DNA from: Rhodopirellula sp.
GTDB lineage: Bacteria; Planctomycetota; Planctomycetia; Pirellulales; Thermoguttaceae
Length of the DNA stretch: 36,675 nt
Direction of reading: 5' to 3'
NCBI GenBank assembly: GCA_012728855.1
Contig: JAAYEH010000356.1
Coordinates: 1-36,675, forward strand
A model generated the notes under the pieces. The model was not told the origin of the DNA. It searched no databases and saw only the letters and a list, made by a program, of their open reading frames with translations. Shown piece after piece: positions 27,162 to 35,772 of the stretch. Made by a program: the position numbers and the translations under genes. Positions within the stretch are counted from its first letter, which is position 1; every line of letters starts with the position of its first letter.

Positions 27162-28163
27162 ATGCCGCACAACTCAGCAACTCCAACGATGACGCGCCGA
27201 GCCCTGCTCGGCTCCACGGCCCTGGCGGCCGCCGGTTCGTTGACCGCCGGCTCAGCCGAGCCTAACGTCGGAAAGTCTTCACCCTCGACCGTCCGCGACC
27301 GGTTCTGGATCTTCACGGTCGGCGCCGGGTTGGACAACAAGTCGCTCGAACTAGGCGGGATCCGTGGCGGCTCGCGGATGACGCCGGCCGAGGGCGCCTT
27401 CTGGCTCGATGTTCCCAACCTGCTGCTCATCCGCAGCAACGAGGAGCCACGTCTGCCCGGCGACGAGCCGCAGCGGACCAAGACATCGTTCCAGCAGTAT
27501 GCCATCTCCTTCCAACCGCTGAAGAAAGTCGTATGGTCCGTGGTTGGCAGCGGCGGCAAGGGTGGCATGGCTGAACTGGATCCATTCCTGCCGCTGGCCA
27601 ACGAGTTTTCCAACTTGCACGGCATCTACCTGGACGACTTTATCATTGACCGCAAGAAGCGGGAAGATGGCCGCGTCGTCGGCCGCCCGGCTCTCTCGCC
27701 GGATGAGTTGGAATCGGCTCGATCGAGGTTGAAAGCGGTCGGCCGCCCGCAGGAGATCTGGGTCACGCTCTACAGCCACGAACTCGCGCCCGACCATCCT
27801 CGCTTCATCGGCTGCGATCCCGCCCTCTCGGAGTTCCTGCACCTATTCGACGTCCTCACGCTCTGGACGTGGAACTCGGACGAATTGACGAATCTCGACG
27901 CGAGCCTCGCCGCACTGGAAGCGGCCGCGCCGAAAGACCGCCGCATAGCGCTGGGAATGTACATGTGGGACTTCTTCAACCGCAAGCCCGTCCCCGTGGA
28001 ACGGATGGAGCACCAGTGCGAGACGGGATTGAAATGGCTCCAAGAAGGCCGAATCCATGAGATGATCTTCCTGGCGAACACGGTGCTCGACGTCGGCCTG
28101 CCCAGCGCCGAGTTCGCCCGCCAGTGGATCGCCCGTGTGGGTAACCAGCCGGTCAATGCTTAG
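27162..28163 (+). CDS. Tat-exported protein of unknown function, probably barrel-like
   Basis: A 333-residue protein with a twin-arginine-like signal (MTRRALLGSTALAAAGSLTAG, beginning at residue 10). After that, WIFTVGAGLDNKSLELGGI, then FSNLHGIYLDDFIIDRKKRE near 150, EIWVTLYSHELAPDHP, FDVLTLWTWNSDELTNL and RRIALGMYMWDFFN succeed each other as strand-plus-acidic segments, like the beta strands of a TIM barrel. D/E-rich strand ends suggest glycosidase ancestry, but I recognise no family. The ATG at 27162 is 44 bases after the URO-D stop, so it is probably in the same transcript. It is followed by the second four-motif repeat. Confidence 0.7.
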   Translation: MPHNSATPTMTRRALLGSTALAAAGSLTAGSAEPNVGKSSPSTVRDRFWIFTVGAGLDNKSLELGGIRGGSRMTPAEGAFWLDVPNLLLIRSNEEPRLPGDEPQRTKTSFQQYAISFQPLKKVVWSVVGSGGKGGMAELDPFLPLANEFSNLHGIYLDDFIIDRKKREDGRVVGRPALSPDELESARSRLKAVGRPQEIWVTLYSHELAPDHPRFIGCDPALSEFLHLFDVLTLWTWNSDELTNLDASLAALEAAAPKDRRIALGMYMWDFFNRKPVPVERMEHQCETGLKWLQEGRIHEMIFLANTVLDVGLPSAEFARQWIARVGNQPVNA

Positions 28164-28204
28164 GAGTGTCGAATGACGTTCAGTTCGGGTCGTCCGATGT
28201 TGTC

Positions 28205-28365
28205 GTGTGCCACTGCTTGTGATTGGACGGATCTTCCATTTGTGTGGGACTTACCACAATCACAAGCGGTGAGAGGCAGCGTTCGACCTCAAGCACCGCA
28301 CTGCTTGGAGTTGTGAAAAGCGCGCTCTGTATGGGGAACCGATTCGACTCCACGCGGTGGCACAC
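28205..28365. repeat. Four-motif palindromic element (GTGCCACTGCTTG family), copy 2
   Basis: The same architecture as 23209-23355: GTGTGCCACTGCTTGTGATT (28205-28224), inverted CCACAATCACAAGCGGTG (from 28254), GCACTGCTTGGAGTTGTG (28298-28315) and inverted GACTCCACGCGGTGGCACAC (28346-28365). It lies between the Tat-exported unknown protein and the SDR gene. Confidence 0.75.
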
Positions 28366-28401
28366 CCCCGTTGGGAACAGGCAGCCAGAGGAGATGCCCG
28401 C

Positions 28402-29175
28402 ATGCGCAGACTTGAAAACAAGGTAGCGATTATCACCGGGGCGGGACGCGGCATCGGCTTTGCCGCTGCTTCCGCCTTTGCACGCGAAGGGGCCAAGGTA
28501 GTACTCGCCGAACTGGACGAAACCACCGGTCGCCGCGCCGCCAAGTGGATCGCCGATAACGGCGGCGAGGCAACCTTCGTTCAAACCGACTGCAGCCGCC
28601 CGGCCGACGTTCAGAATCTCGTCGCGCGGACCATGGAACTGTACGGCGGCCTCCACGTGCTCTACAATAATGCGTCTGTATTCCTTCAAGACGACGCCGC
28701 GGCAACGCAGCTTGATGAGGCCGTCTGGGATCGTGTGCTGCGGACGAATCTCGACAGCGTCTTTCTCTGCTCGAAATACGCCATACCGCTGATGATCGCT
28801 GGCGGAGGGGGAGCCGTAATCCATACCGCTTCCAGCGCCGGCGTGATCGGTATTCCCGGCTGCGATGCCTACACGGCGGCCAAGGGCGCGACCGTCGCGC
28901 TCACCCGCTCGATGGCCGTCGCCTTCGGCCCGCGCGGCGTGCGCGTGAACTGCATCTGCCCGGCCGGCGTGGAAACGGAAATGCTCAAGCAAAGCAATCT
29001 GGAGAACCCCGATTTCGACTCGGAGTTCTTTTTCCGCCGCGCACCGCTGGGCCGCTTCGGCACTCCGGAGGAAATCGCCCAGGTGGCCGTATTCCTCGCG
29101 TCGGACGAGTCGTCGTACATCAACGGCGCGATCCTTCGCGCCGACGGAGGCATCACCATCGCACCGATCTCGTAA
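28402..29175 (+). CDS. Short-chain dehydrogenase/reductase (SDR)
   Basis: A 257-residue classical SDR, a cytoplasmic NAD(P)-dependent oxidoreductase of alcohols, sugars or keto acids. It has TGAGRGIG (12-19), an acidic ELDE after the second strand (37-40) suggesting NAD preference, NNAS (89-92), S144/S145, and Y157-x-x-x-K161 (DAYTAAKG). RFGTPEEIAQVAVFLASDESSYINGAILRADGG closes the fold. ATG 28402 is preceded by AGAGGAGA at 28387-28394. The in-frame stretch back to 28357 is the end of the repeat and is not used. It probably oxidises or reduces an intermediate of the locus. Confidence 0.92.
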   Translation: MRRLENKVAIITGAGRGIGFAAASAFAREGAKVVLAELDETTGRRAAKWIADNGGEATFVQTDCSRPADVQNLVARTMELYGGLHVLYNNASVFLQDDAAATQLDEAVWDRVLRTNLDSVFLCSKYAIPLMIAGGGGAVIHTASSAGVIGIPGCDAYTAAKGATVALTRSMAVAFGPRGVRVNCICPAGVETEMLKQSNLENPDFDSEFFFRRAPLGRFGTPEEIAQVAVFLASDESSYINGAILRADGGITIAPIS

Positions 29176-29392
29176 AGCGAGAGGATCTACGCCTGTAACT
29201 GACAACGCTCGACTGGACGATCGTCGCCCCGTCCCCGATCGGTTGCATGGCCGCACCGGGCTCGGTGGAGGGAAGAAGTGTGGCTGAGAGGAAGACGAGT
29301 CAGATAGAAACATCTCGAACGTAGTGTGGCGATCCAAACCTGAACGAGCTGGAACTGTAGGCGCGATAGGGCGACTTCAGAAAGGAGACCCC

Positions 29393-32134
29393 ATGAATCG
29401 GCACGTATTGGTGATCGCGTGGGTTACGCTCCACGGCGCACTGTCACTGGCGGCAGAGCCGGGGCTGGTTGCCTTCTACGCTTTTGATGAAGGCGGCGGG
29501 GCCGTGGTCAAGGATCTCTCCGATCAAACCAACGACGGCAAACTGATCGGCGGCGTGCGCTGGGTCAAGGGAACCTGGGGCACGGCCATCGAGTTGGACG
29601 GCAAGGATGGATACGTGGACGGTGGGGCGGGCAAGAGCCTGAACATTGCCGACGGCGGCACGTTGATGCTCTGGTGCTATCCCAGGACGCTCCAGGGTGG
29701 ACTGCTGAACTGGAGCACGAGCGGTAGTTGGAACGACGAGCGGCTGGTGATGGCCGTCAACACGTACCATGGCGGAAGACACGCGCTGGGCGTCATGGCC
29801 GACGGCGGAGGATGTTCGCAATTCAGCTTGGGCACCCTTCAAGCGAATCGCTGGAACCACGTAGCCCTCGCGTTCGACGGCCGGACGACGTGGGTCTACA
29901 ACGACGGCGTTTTGGTTGGCAGGCGCGCCCAATCGCTGAAGCCGAACATCGCGGGCGTGCCGATGTGGGTCGGCAAGTGCCTGGGCCTGGGCCAGTCGTT
30001 CTTCAACGGCATGATCGACGAGGTCCGCGTGTACAATCGCCCGTTGTCGGCCAAGGAAATCGCCGACCACTACCGGCAGGAAGGAGCCCGCCGAGGCAAG
30101 GATCTGAACGTGTTCAACCGGCTCGTCGTCTCCGCGGCGCCATACCCGTCGGCAGGCACGGTCCTGACGCGCGTTGATGCACGGGCCATGCGGCTCGCCC
30201 ATGATATCGGGTCGATCCTCGTGACAGCCACGCCGGTCCGAAAAACGGCCGCCATCGGCGAATGGAGCGAGACCGGGGCCCGCGAAGTCTCTCTCGACTT
30301 CAAAGACCTTGCGCCCGGCCAGTACCGAATCCGGGCTGCCGCCTTCGACACGCAGAAAAGGCCTGTCGGCCAAACGAGCGAGGCAACGGTGGATTGGCCG
30401 GGCGTGCCTGCCGCCTTCAAGAACATCAGAGTCCTCAACAACCTCTGTTGGGAACTGTTTGAGGCGGAAAAGGCGCAGGGCCTCGTTGAGCCGCGGACCT
30501 TCACCGTTCCGATCGACCGGTGGCTCTTCGTTCGGACGGTGGCCGAGGTTGCCGCCGGCGCCGAGGCCAGGGTCATCATCGACGGCGATCCGACAGGCCG
30601 CCCGGCAACCGTACACTCGGTCACCGGCGCCCGTGAGGCGATGCGATACCTGAAAGCCGGGCGGTACAAGCTGCGCGTGGACGCCCAAGGCGCCGCGGTT
30701 GTCAAACGGATCACCGTGCGGGCCATCCCCGCCTTGCAACAAGCGTTTTACGGAAGCGTCCCGCACATCCAGGCCTACGGCCCCCATGACTGGGAGATGA
30801 TGTCCAAGGATGTCCTTCCCAACGTCAACGTGATGATCAGCGGCGCTGTGCCGAAGCCCGAGCACATCCAGCCCTGGAAGGAGTCCGGGCGAAGCTGGAT
30901 CGCCATCCAAGGCTACGGCGTTGCCGACGTAGTATTCGACTCCCCCGACGCCGCCGACAAGGTCTTCGCTGCCTGGTCGGCCAGCCAGGGATACCAGCAT
31001 CCGCTGATGGATGGGATCATCGTGGACGAATTTGGCGGAGGGGACGGCATCGAGTACGACGTCTATCGCCGGGTCGTCGAACGACTGAACGCCACGTACA
31101 GGCCGAAAATCTACATGCCCTACGGCGGGCGCTTCTATGGCGATGATCGCAGCACGACGTTCGCCCAGGCCGCGCTGGCCGGTGGCGGATACGTCTGCCC
31201 CGAATACTACCTGGCGGAGCAGCCGTCGCGGCGGCAGGCGGAGCAATTCATTGACGATTCGCTCGTCTCCGACATGCTTCGCTGGGAGCGCGGCATGCCC
31301 GGCGTGATTCCGCGGGTAATCGCCGTGCTCGGCTACATGTCGCAGCCCACCGAGAGCCTGAACATCGACCCCTCGGTCAACTTCAAAGTGTACATGGACC
31401 TGCAAATGCGAGCCCTGGCCACGCACCCGTCCTGTTTTGGCCTGGGCGGGTTCCAGTGGTATCACTCTTCCTACTGCGACGAGGAGAACGTCCGCTGGGC
31501 AGGCCGGCTGTATCGGCACTACGCCATCGAGGGCAACACCAGTCCGCTGACGGACGATCCATACGTCCTGACGCATTTGCGGAACCCGGATTTCTCCGCA
31601 GGCACGGAGGGCTGGACCATCGAGCCGGCTGAATCGGGCAGCGTGAGGACCGGCGCGCACGCCGGCTACAGTTGGCTGGAGGGCCGATACCCTCGCACGA
31701 ACCTGGGCGACACTTTTCTGATCATGAAGCGAAGCGACAAGAAGCCCAACGTTGTCAGCCAGGAGATCAAGGATCTCACGCCCGGCCGAATGTATTCGCT
31801 GAAGATGATCACTGCCGACCACCAGAACCTGATCCGGCAACAGTCCGATAAGAAGGCGAACGCCGTCTCGATCCGTCTCGACAACGTCGAGCTGTCCGAC
31901 GACCCCAAGCGGAACTTTCAGTTCACCTTCCCGAATTGCTACGCCCACCTCCTTGGCAAGTTCGACGCGCAATACAACTACTGGATGAACTACCACTGGC
32001 GCGTGTTCAAGGCGAAGGGGACCACCGCCAGGCTGACGATCACCGACTGGCAAAACGACCGGGATCCCGGCGGACCGGTCGGCCAGGAGCTGATGTTCAA
32101 CTTCGTTGAAATTCAGCCGTACCTTGGAGACTAA
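29393..32134 (+). CDS. Secreted LamG-domain, barrel-like multidomain protein
   Basis: A 913-residue exported protein; signal peptide 1-21 (HVLVIAWVTLHGALSLAAE). Residues about 24-230 are a LamG/concanavalin-type domain (LVAFYAFDEGGGAVVKDLS, WNHVALAFDG, GMIDEVRVYNRPLSAKEI), a common glycan-binding module. A linker with two possible beta domains follows. Residues about 460-700 look like a barrel with MDGIIVDEFGGGDGIEYD near 540 and YMPYGGRFYGDD, whose acidic residues could be catalytic. Residues about 728-913 form a carbohydrate-binding-like module (NPDFSAGTEGWTIEPAE). AAAGGAGA at 29381-29388 precedes ATG 29393. I do not recognise a known GH family, so catalysis is not claimed. Confidence 0.75.
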   Translation: MNRHVLVIAWVTLHGALSLAAEPGLVAFYAFDEGGGAVVKDLSDQTNDGKLIGGVRWVKGTWGTAIELDGKDGYVDGGAGKSLNIADGGTLMLWCYPRTLQGGLLNWSTSGSWNDERLVMAVNTYHGGRHALGVMADGGGCSQFSLGTLQANRWNHVALAFDGRTTWVYNDGVLVGRRAQSLKPNIAGVPMWVGKCLGLGQSFFNGMIDEVRVYNRPLSAKEIADHYRQEGARRGKDLNVFNRLVVSAAPYPSAGTVLTRVDARAMRLAHDIGSILVTATPVRKTAAIGEWSETGAREVSLDFKDLAPGQYRIRAAAFDTQKRPVGQTSEATVDWPGVPAAFKNIRVLNNLCWELFEAEKAQGLVEPRTFTVPIDRWLFVRTVAEVAAGAEARVIIDGDPTGRPATVHSVTGAREAMRYLKAGRYKLRVDAQGAAVVKRITVRAIPALQQAFYGSVPHIQAYGPHDWEMMSKDVLPNVNVMISGAVPKPEHIQPWKESGRSWIAIQGYGVADVVFDSPDAADKVFAAWSASQGYQHPLMDGIIVDEFGGGDGIEYDVYRRVVERLNATYRPKIYMPYGGRFYGDDRSTTFAQAALAGGGYVCPEYYLAEQPSRRQAEQFIDDSLVSDMLRWERGMPGVIPRVIAVLGYMSQPTESLNIDPSVNFKVYMDLQMRALATHPSCFGLGGFQWYHSSYCDEENVRWAGRLYRHYAIEGNTSPLTDDPYVLTHLRNPDFSAGTEGWTIEPAESGSVRTGAHAGYSWLEGRYPRTNLGDTFLIMKRSDKKPNVVSQEIKDLTPGRMYSLKMITADHQNLIRQQSDKKANAVSIRLDNVELSDDPKRNFQFTFPNCYAHLLGKFDAQYNYWMNYHWRVFKAKGTTARLTITDWQNDRDPGGPVGQELMFNFVEIQPYLGD

Positions 32135-32169
32135 TCACCGCGGAGCTGCAGAACATCGAGGAGGAGTCC

Positions 32170-33780
32170 ATGATCGACCGAATCAGACCTTGCGGTTTTG
32201 TCTTGTTGATTCTCTCGAGCGTGTTGCCTGACGCGGCCGAGGACGCATTCCCGCCGCCCGAGCGGCAAATCGTCGTGCCCGCCACGCCCGAGCATCCTCG
32301 CAACGGCGAGGCCGACATTATTCGGCTCGAAGGGGGCGACCTGCTCTTGGGCTACGGGCGGTGGCAGAAGGGGGGCGATGATTTCAGCGCGGCCGAAATC
32401 CGTGGCAAGATTTCGCGCGACGGCGGCAAGACGTGGGGCGAAGACCGCCTGCTCGTGTCCAATGAAGGCAAAATCACCACGTTCGAAGTCGGATTCCTGC
32501 GACTGGCCAACGGCGGAATTCTGATGTGCTATTGCGTCAAGGATTCGCAAGAGGACTGTTCCATCTTTTTCCGCAAGTCGCTCGACGAGGGACGCACGTG
32601 GAGCGAGCGGATCAAGTATGCGATCCCGCCCGAGTACACCGGTTATACTGCCATCAACAACAATCGGCTGATCCAGTTGAAGACAGGCCGCATTCTCCTG
32701 GCCGCGTATGACGGCTGGGTCCGCGGCCGGATCATCCTGAGCTTCACCGTGTACTCGGACGACGATGGCAAGACCTGGAGAAAGAGCAATGACGTGGATG
32801 TTCGTATGCTGGACCCGAAGAACACCTACGGCGCAGACGAACCAGCCGTAGTCGAACTCAACGACGGACGCGTCATGATGATCGTGCGGACCGACCAGGG
32901 CTATATCGCCAAGGCTTACTCGGCGGACGGCGGGACCACCTGGGGCAAACTCGTGCCGGTGCCAGGCATCGTGTCGCCCAATTCGCCGGCCAGCATCGCT
33001 CGCATCCCCCAGACCGGCGATCTCCTGCTGATCTGGAACAACAGCCGCACACAGCGCAACCCGCTCAACTCGGCCATCTCGAAGGATGAGGGCGACTCGT
33101 GGCAAAACGTCCGTATCGTGGATCGTGGCGGGAGTTTCTGCTATACGAGCATTACGCCGGTGGACGACCTCATCTTGCTCACGTATTACGGTCCCGGAGG
33201 GTTGATCCTCAATCGCACCGACTACCGCTGGTTCTACCAGAAAGAAACGCTTGCCAGTCCCTGGCTCTTCGAAGGGGCCGTGGAAGCCATCCTGCCGGGC
33301 ACAAGCTGGCGATTAGACAAGCGCGGCGCCATGTACATACAGGATCTGCCAAATGTCTGGCAGGGCAGCTCCGACTCCGAGGTCGAGGCCACCCTACGCT
33401 TGCGGTCGCTTCTGCCGGAAAAACGGGCCACGGCCATGCTCTGGATCGGCGACGAGAAGCCCGGGTCGAGTGTGGCGCTGTACTTCCGCGCGGGAACAGG
33501 GTCGGACGTGGTGTCCTTCAGCGAGACGATGGAGCCGGCCTATAACCTGCCCGACGCGCGCGCGTCGCACAATTACCGCATCCTTACCAACCACAAGGCG
33601 AAAACGGCGCAGCTCTACGTGGACGGATCGACGCAGCCTGTCCTTTCGGCTCCTCTGGGAGCAGTGTTGGGTTACGACCTTAACCGGCTTCTTTTTGGCG
33701 ACCCCAATGTAGATTTCCTCGGCGGCGAGAGCGAGTTGCTGAAGATTCGCTGGAAGAACGAAGAGTACACGGTTCCTTGA
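32170..33780 (+). CDS. Secreted sialidase-like BNR-repeat protein
   Basis: A 536-residue exported protein with a short signal peptide (FVLLILSSVLPDAAE). Five Asp-box (BNR) repeats are visible: SRDGGKTW (82-89), SLDEGRTW (137-144), SDDDGKTW (196-203), SADGGTTW (251-258) and SKDEGDSW (304-311), forming a six-bladed propeller. EPAVVELNDGR (E224) and MIVRTDQG (R240) fit the sialidase glutamate and arginine positions. A C-terminal concanavalin-like domain covers about 370-530. Many BNR proteins are annotated sialidase without proof, so sialic acid as substrate is unproven. It starts 35 bases after the LamG protein with GGAGGAG upstream, and probably ends the operon. Confidence 0.82.
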   Translation: MIDRIRPCGFVLLILSSVLPDAAEDAFPPPERQIVVPATPEHPRNGEADIIRLEGGDLLLGYGRWQKGGDDFSAAEIRGKISRDGGKTWGEDRLLVSNEGKITTFEVGFLRLANGGILMCYCVKDSQEDCSIFFRKSLDEGRTWSERIKYAIPPEYTGYTAINNNRLIQLKTGRILLAAYDGWVRGRIILSFTVYSDDDGKTWRKSNDVDVRMLDPKNTYGADEPAVVELNDGRVMMIVRTDQGYIAKAYSADGGTTWGKLVPVPGIVSPNSPASIARIPQTGDLLLIWNNSRTQRNPLNSAISKDEGDSWQNVRIVDRGGSFCYTSITPVDDLILLTYYGPGGLILNRTDYRWFYQKETLASPWLFEGAVEAILPGTSWRLDKRGAMYIQDLPNVWQGSSDSEVEATLRLRSLLPEKRATAMLWIGDEKPGSSVALYFRAGTGSDVVSFSETMEPAYNLPDARASHNYRILTNHKAKTAQLYVDGSTQPVLSAPLGAVLGYDLNRLLFGDPNVDFLGGESELLKIRWKNEEYTVP

Positions 33781-34124
33781 GTGCATAGGATCCTGCGCTT
33801 GGCGTGGTGGCGTCGGCCGTTGCCGATCGGCAGCGGCATCCGGTGCCGGCGCGGCTTCAAACGGACCGCAGTGGAGACCGCACCAGCAACCATCAACCCT
33901 GCCCACGTCAGCCGTGCACAACGTCTCGCCCCGCAGCACGCAGCCCACCACCGTCAGTCACCACCGCGGCGCGGACCAGATGAGCGGCCCAGTCCGGCTG
34001 TCAGCGTCAGCAACCGGGTTGGTCTCCGAATCGTCTGCTGAGGACTGAGAACCTGCTGGGCACAGGCGAAGACGGAAAAGCAAGAGCTGACGGCGGCGGA
34101 GCGTCTGAGCAGTTAAGTTGCAGG
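33781..34124. other. Gene-free stretch, boundary of the decayed accessory region
   Basis: After the sialidase-like gene I see no gene, RNA or clear terminator here. Short frames exist, but none looks protein-like. The missing C-terminal half of the helicase that follows is not found here. The stretch ends in the repeat-like sequence at which that helicase is cut. Confidence 0.55.
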
Positions 34125-34146
34125 TCAGGATCTGACCCCATACCCC
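34115..34146. repeat. Short hairpin repeat at the helicase truncation point
   Basis: GGTCAG-GAT-CTGACC (34123-34137) is a hairpin, continued by CCATACCCCTTAT. The TGA that ends the helicase frame (34125-34127, minus strand) and its last codons lie inside it. The AAGGGGT start (minus strand) resembles the outer end of the palindrome at 350-448. Confidence 0.55.
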
Positions 34147-35132
34147 TTATCGGTGGACATCGCTCGGGCGAACCGCTGGTTGTCCAGGAGTTCCAAGAGG
34201 CCCGTAAAGCTCTCGGAGTAGCCGTTGTGCGGCGTGGCCGTGAGGAAGAGCTTGTGCTCAAAATGTGGAGCGAGCAACCGGATCGCATCGGTTCGCATGG
34301 AGTCAATGGCGTAGTTGCCCCGGCCCGATGGGGCACAGTTGTGGGCCTCGTCGAGAATCAGAACATCGTAGCGACGAGGATAAATCGACTCGCCCTCAGC
34401 GGGCAGCGTCTCCTTGAACAGCCGCAGCGGTCGTTCACGCTTGAGGAAGTCGATGGAAGTGATGAGGCGGGGGAAGTGCGTCCAGGGGTTGACATGGATG
34501 CCTCGCTTCCGGCGCAGTTCCTTCATCAGGGTGGCGTCCACGATGCGGAAATCGAGGCCGAACTTGTCCCGCATCTGGTCTCGCCATTGGACTTGGAGAG
34601 AGGCCGGGCAAACGATCAGCGTTCGGCGGGCTCGGTGGCGGATCACCAGTTCCAGATCGACCATCCCCGCTTCGATGGTCTTGCCGAGGCCCACATCGTC
34701 GGCGATCAGCAGGCTGACTCTGGGCATTTGAATCGCCCGGACGACCGGATCAAGCTGGTAGTCCTCGATGTCGATCCCGGAACGGAACGGCGACTGGATA
34801 TTCCGCACGTCGGCCGACGAGGAAGCTCCCCATCGCACGGCATCGAGGAAGGCATCGAGCCGCTCGGGCGCATCGAAGCCGGTAGGTTCCGGGAGGGCAA
34901 CCTTCTCGATGACAGTTGCACCGGGCTCCAGTTCCCAGATCACCTGGAGTTCCTCGCCCAGGCCGTCATCTTCGACGGAGGAGAGGGTAAGAAGATGCTC
35001 GGGCGATTCCATCGCCGTCGAGAGGCTGCCGGGCGGCAACGTGCTTGCCACAATCTCGTTCACGACCCAGTTCCGGGAGCGAACGCAAACGAGTTGGCCC
35101 TGTTCAGGCGGGGTAGGTGTTGCTATCGCCAT
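34125..35132 (-). pseudogene. DrmD-like SNF2 helicase (DISARM type), C-terminally truncated
   Basis: The frame encodes 335 residues matching the N-terminal third of DrmD, the SNF2-like helicase of class 1 DISARM anti-phage systems. It starts QGQLVCVRSRNWVV and continues LLTLSSVEDDGLGEELQVIWELEPGA and FRSGIDIEDYQLDPVVRAIQMPRV. Walker A DDVGLGKT is at 145-152, DEAH at 261-264 and TATPHNGY at 298-305. The frame then leaves the family after FARAM, enters a short repeat and stops. The second RecA lobe and all later domains are missing, so it cannot be a working helicase. The start at 35132 fits the family; an extension to 35363 has no similarity. No drmA, drmB, drmC or DrmM methylase is nearby. 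The family call rests on remembered motif order. Confidence 0.78.
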
Positions 35133-35772
35133 GCCTTCAACTCCGAGTTCGTCGTCACGGCATCCGACTCCAAGAGTAAACCGGAGCGGGCTACTGCACT
35201 TCGTCGCCGTCTCGGGAAAACCCGCGGCTGTGGTCCCAAACCAGCCTTCACGGCAATTTGCAGGGATTTGGCCGATCGTCTGTCGAGAAGCCTGCCTCCC
35301 GGCAGAAGGCAGACAGATATATTGAGAGCCATCGCCATCCCAAGCGTCCTCTCTGCTCCACAAAATGAGGTATAGAGTGCCAATTTAGCCCTTCTCGGGT
35401 GTGGATGCAACCACCTCAAGGCGAATTGTCATTCGCCGTCTGCTGTTCCGGGATTGGGCGTTTCCGGTCCAGAACCCACGATTTTAGCCTCGTGGACGGC
35501 CAATCCATGTCCAACGTGACGGATGAACATAATGCTGGTGGGTGGATGGCTGGTTCGTATTGGCAGTCCCGTTGACGGAGCCGGGCAGAGGCTATACGCT
35601 CTGGGGGGGCATGGGAGTGCATGCCATTGTCGATCCAGGTAGGTCGAGAAGCTCGACTTCGATCACAAGCGGAGTGAGGACACAACCATAGGTACTGCTG
35701 TGGTCGGGCGGCGAAGCGATCTTTGAATGACGACTTCCCCCGTGCAACCGGAATACCTGGAGACGAACAATC
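35133..35772. other. Gene-free stretch in the accessory region
   Basis: About 640 bases with no gene I can support. It contains a short hairpin GTCGAG-AAG-CTCGAC (35643-35657). A minus-strand open frame at 35416-35937 overlaps the nuclease-like gene and is not protein-like. Base composition looks less GC-rich than the core region. Confidence 0.5.

Noticed and set aside
29444..32053. An 869-codon minus-strand frame opposite the LamG protein
   Set aside because: The plus frame has a signal peptide, ribosome site and recognisable domains; the opposite frame has none.
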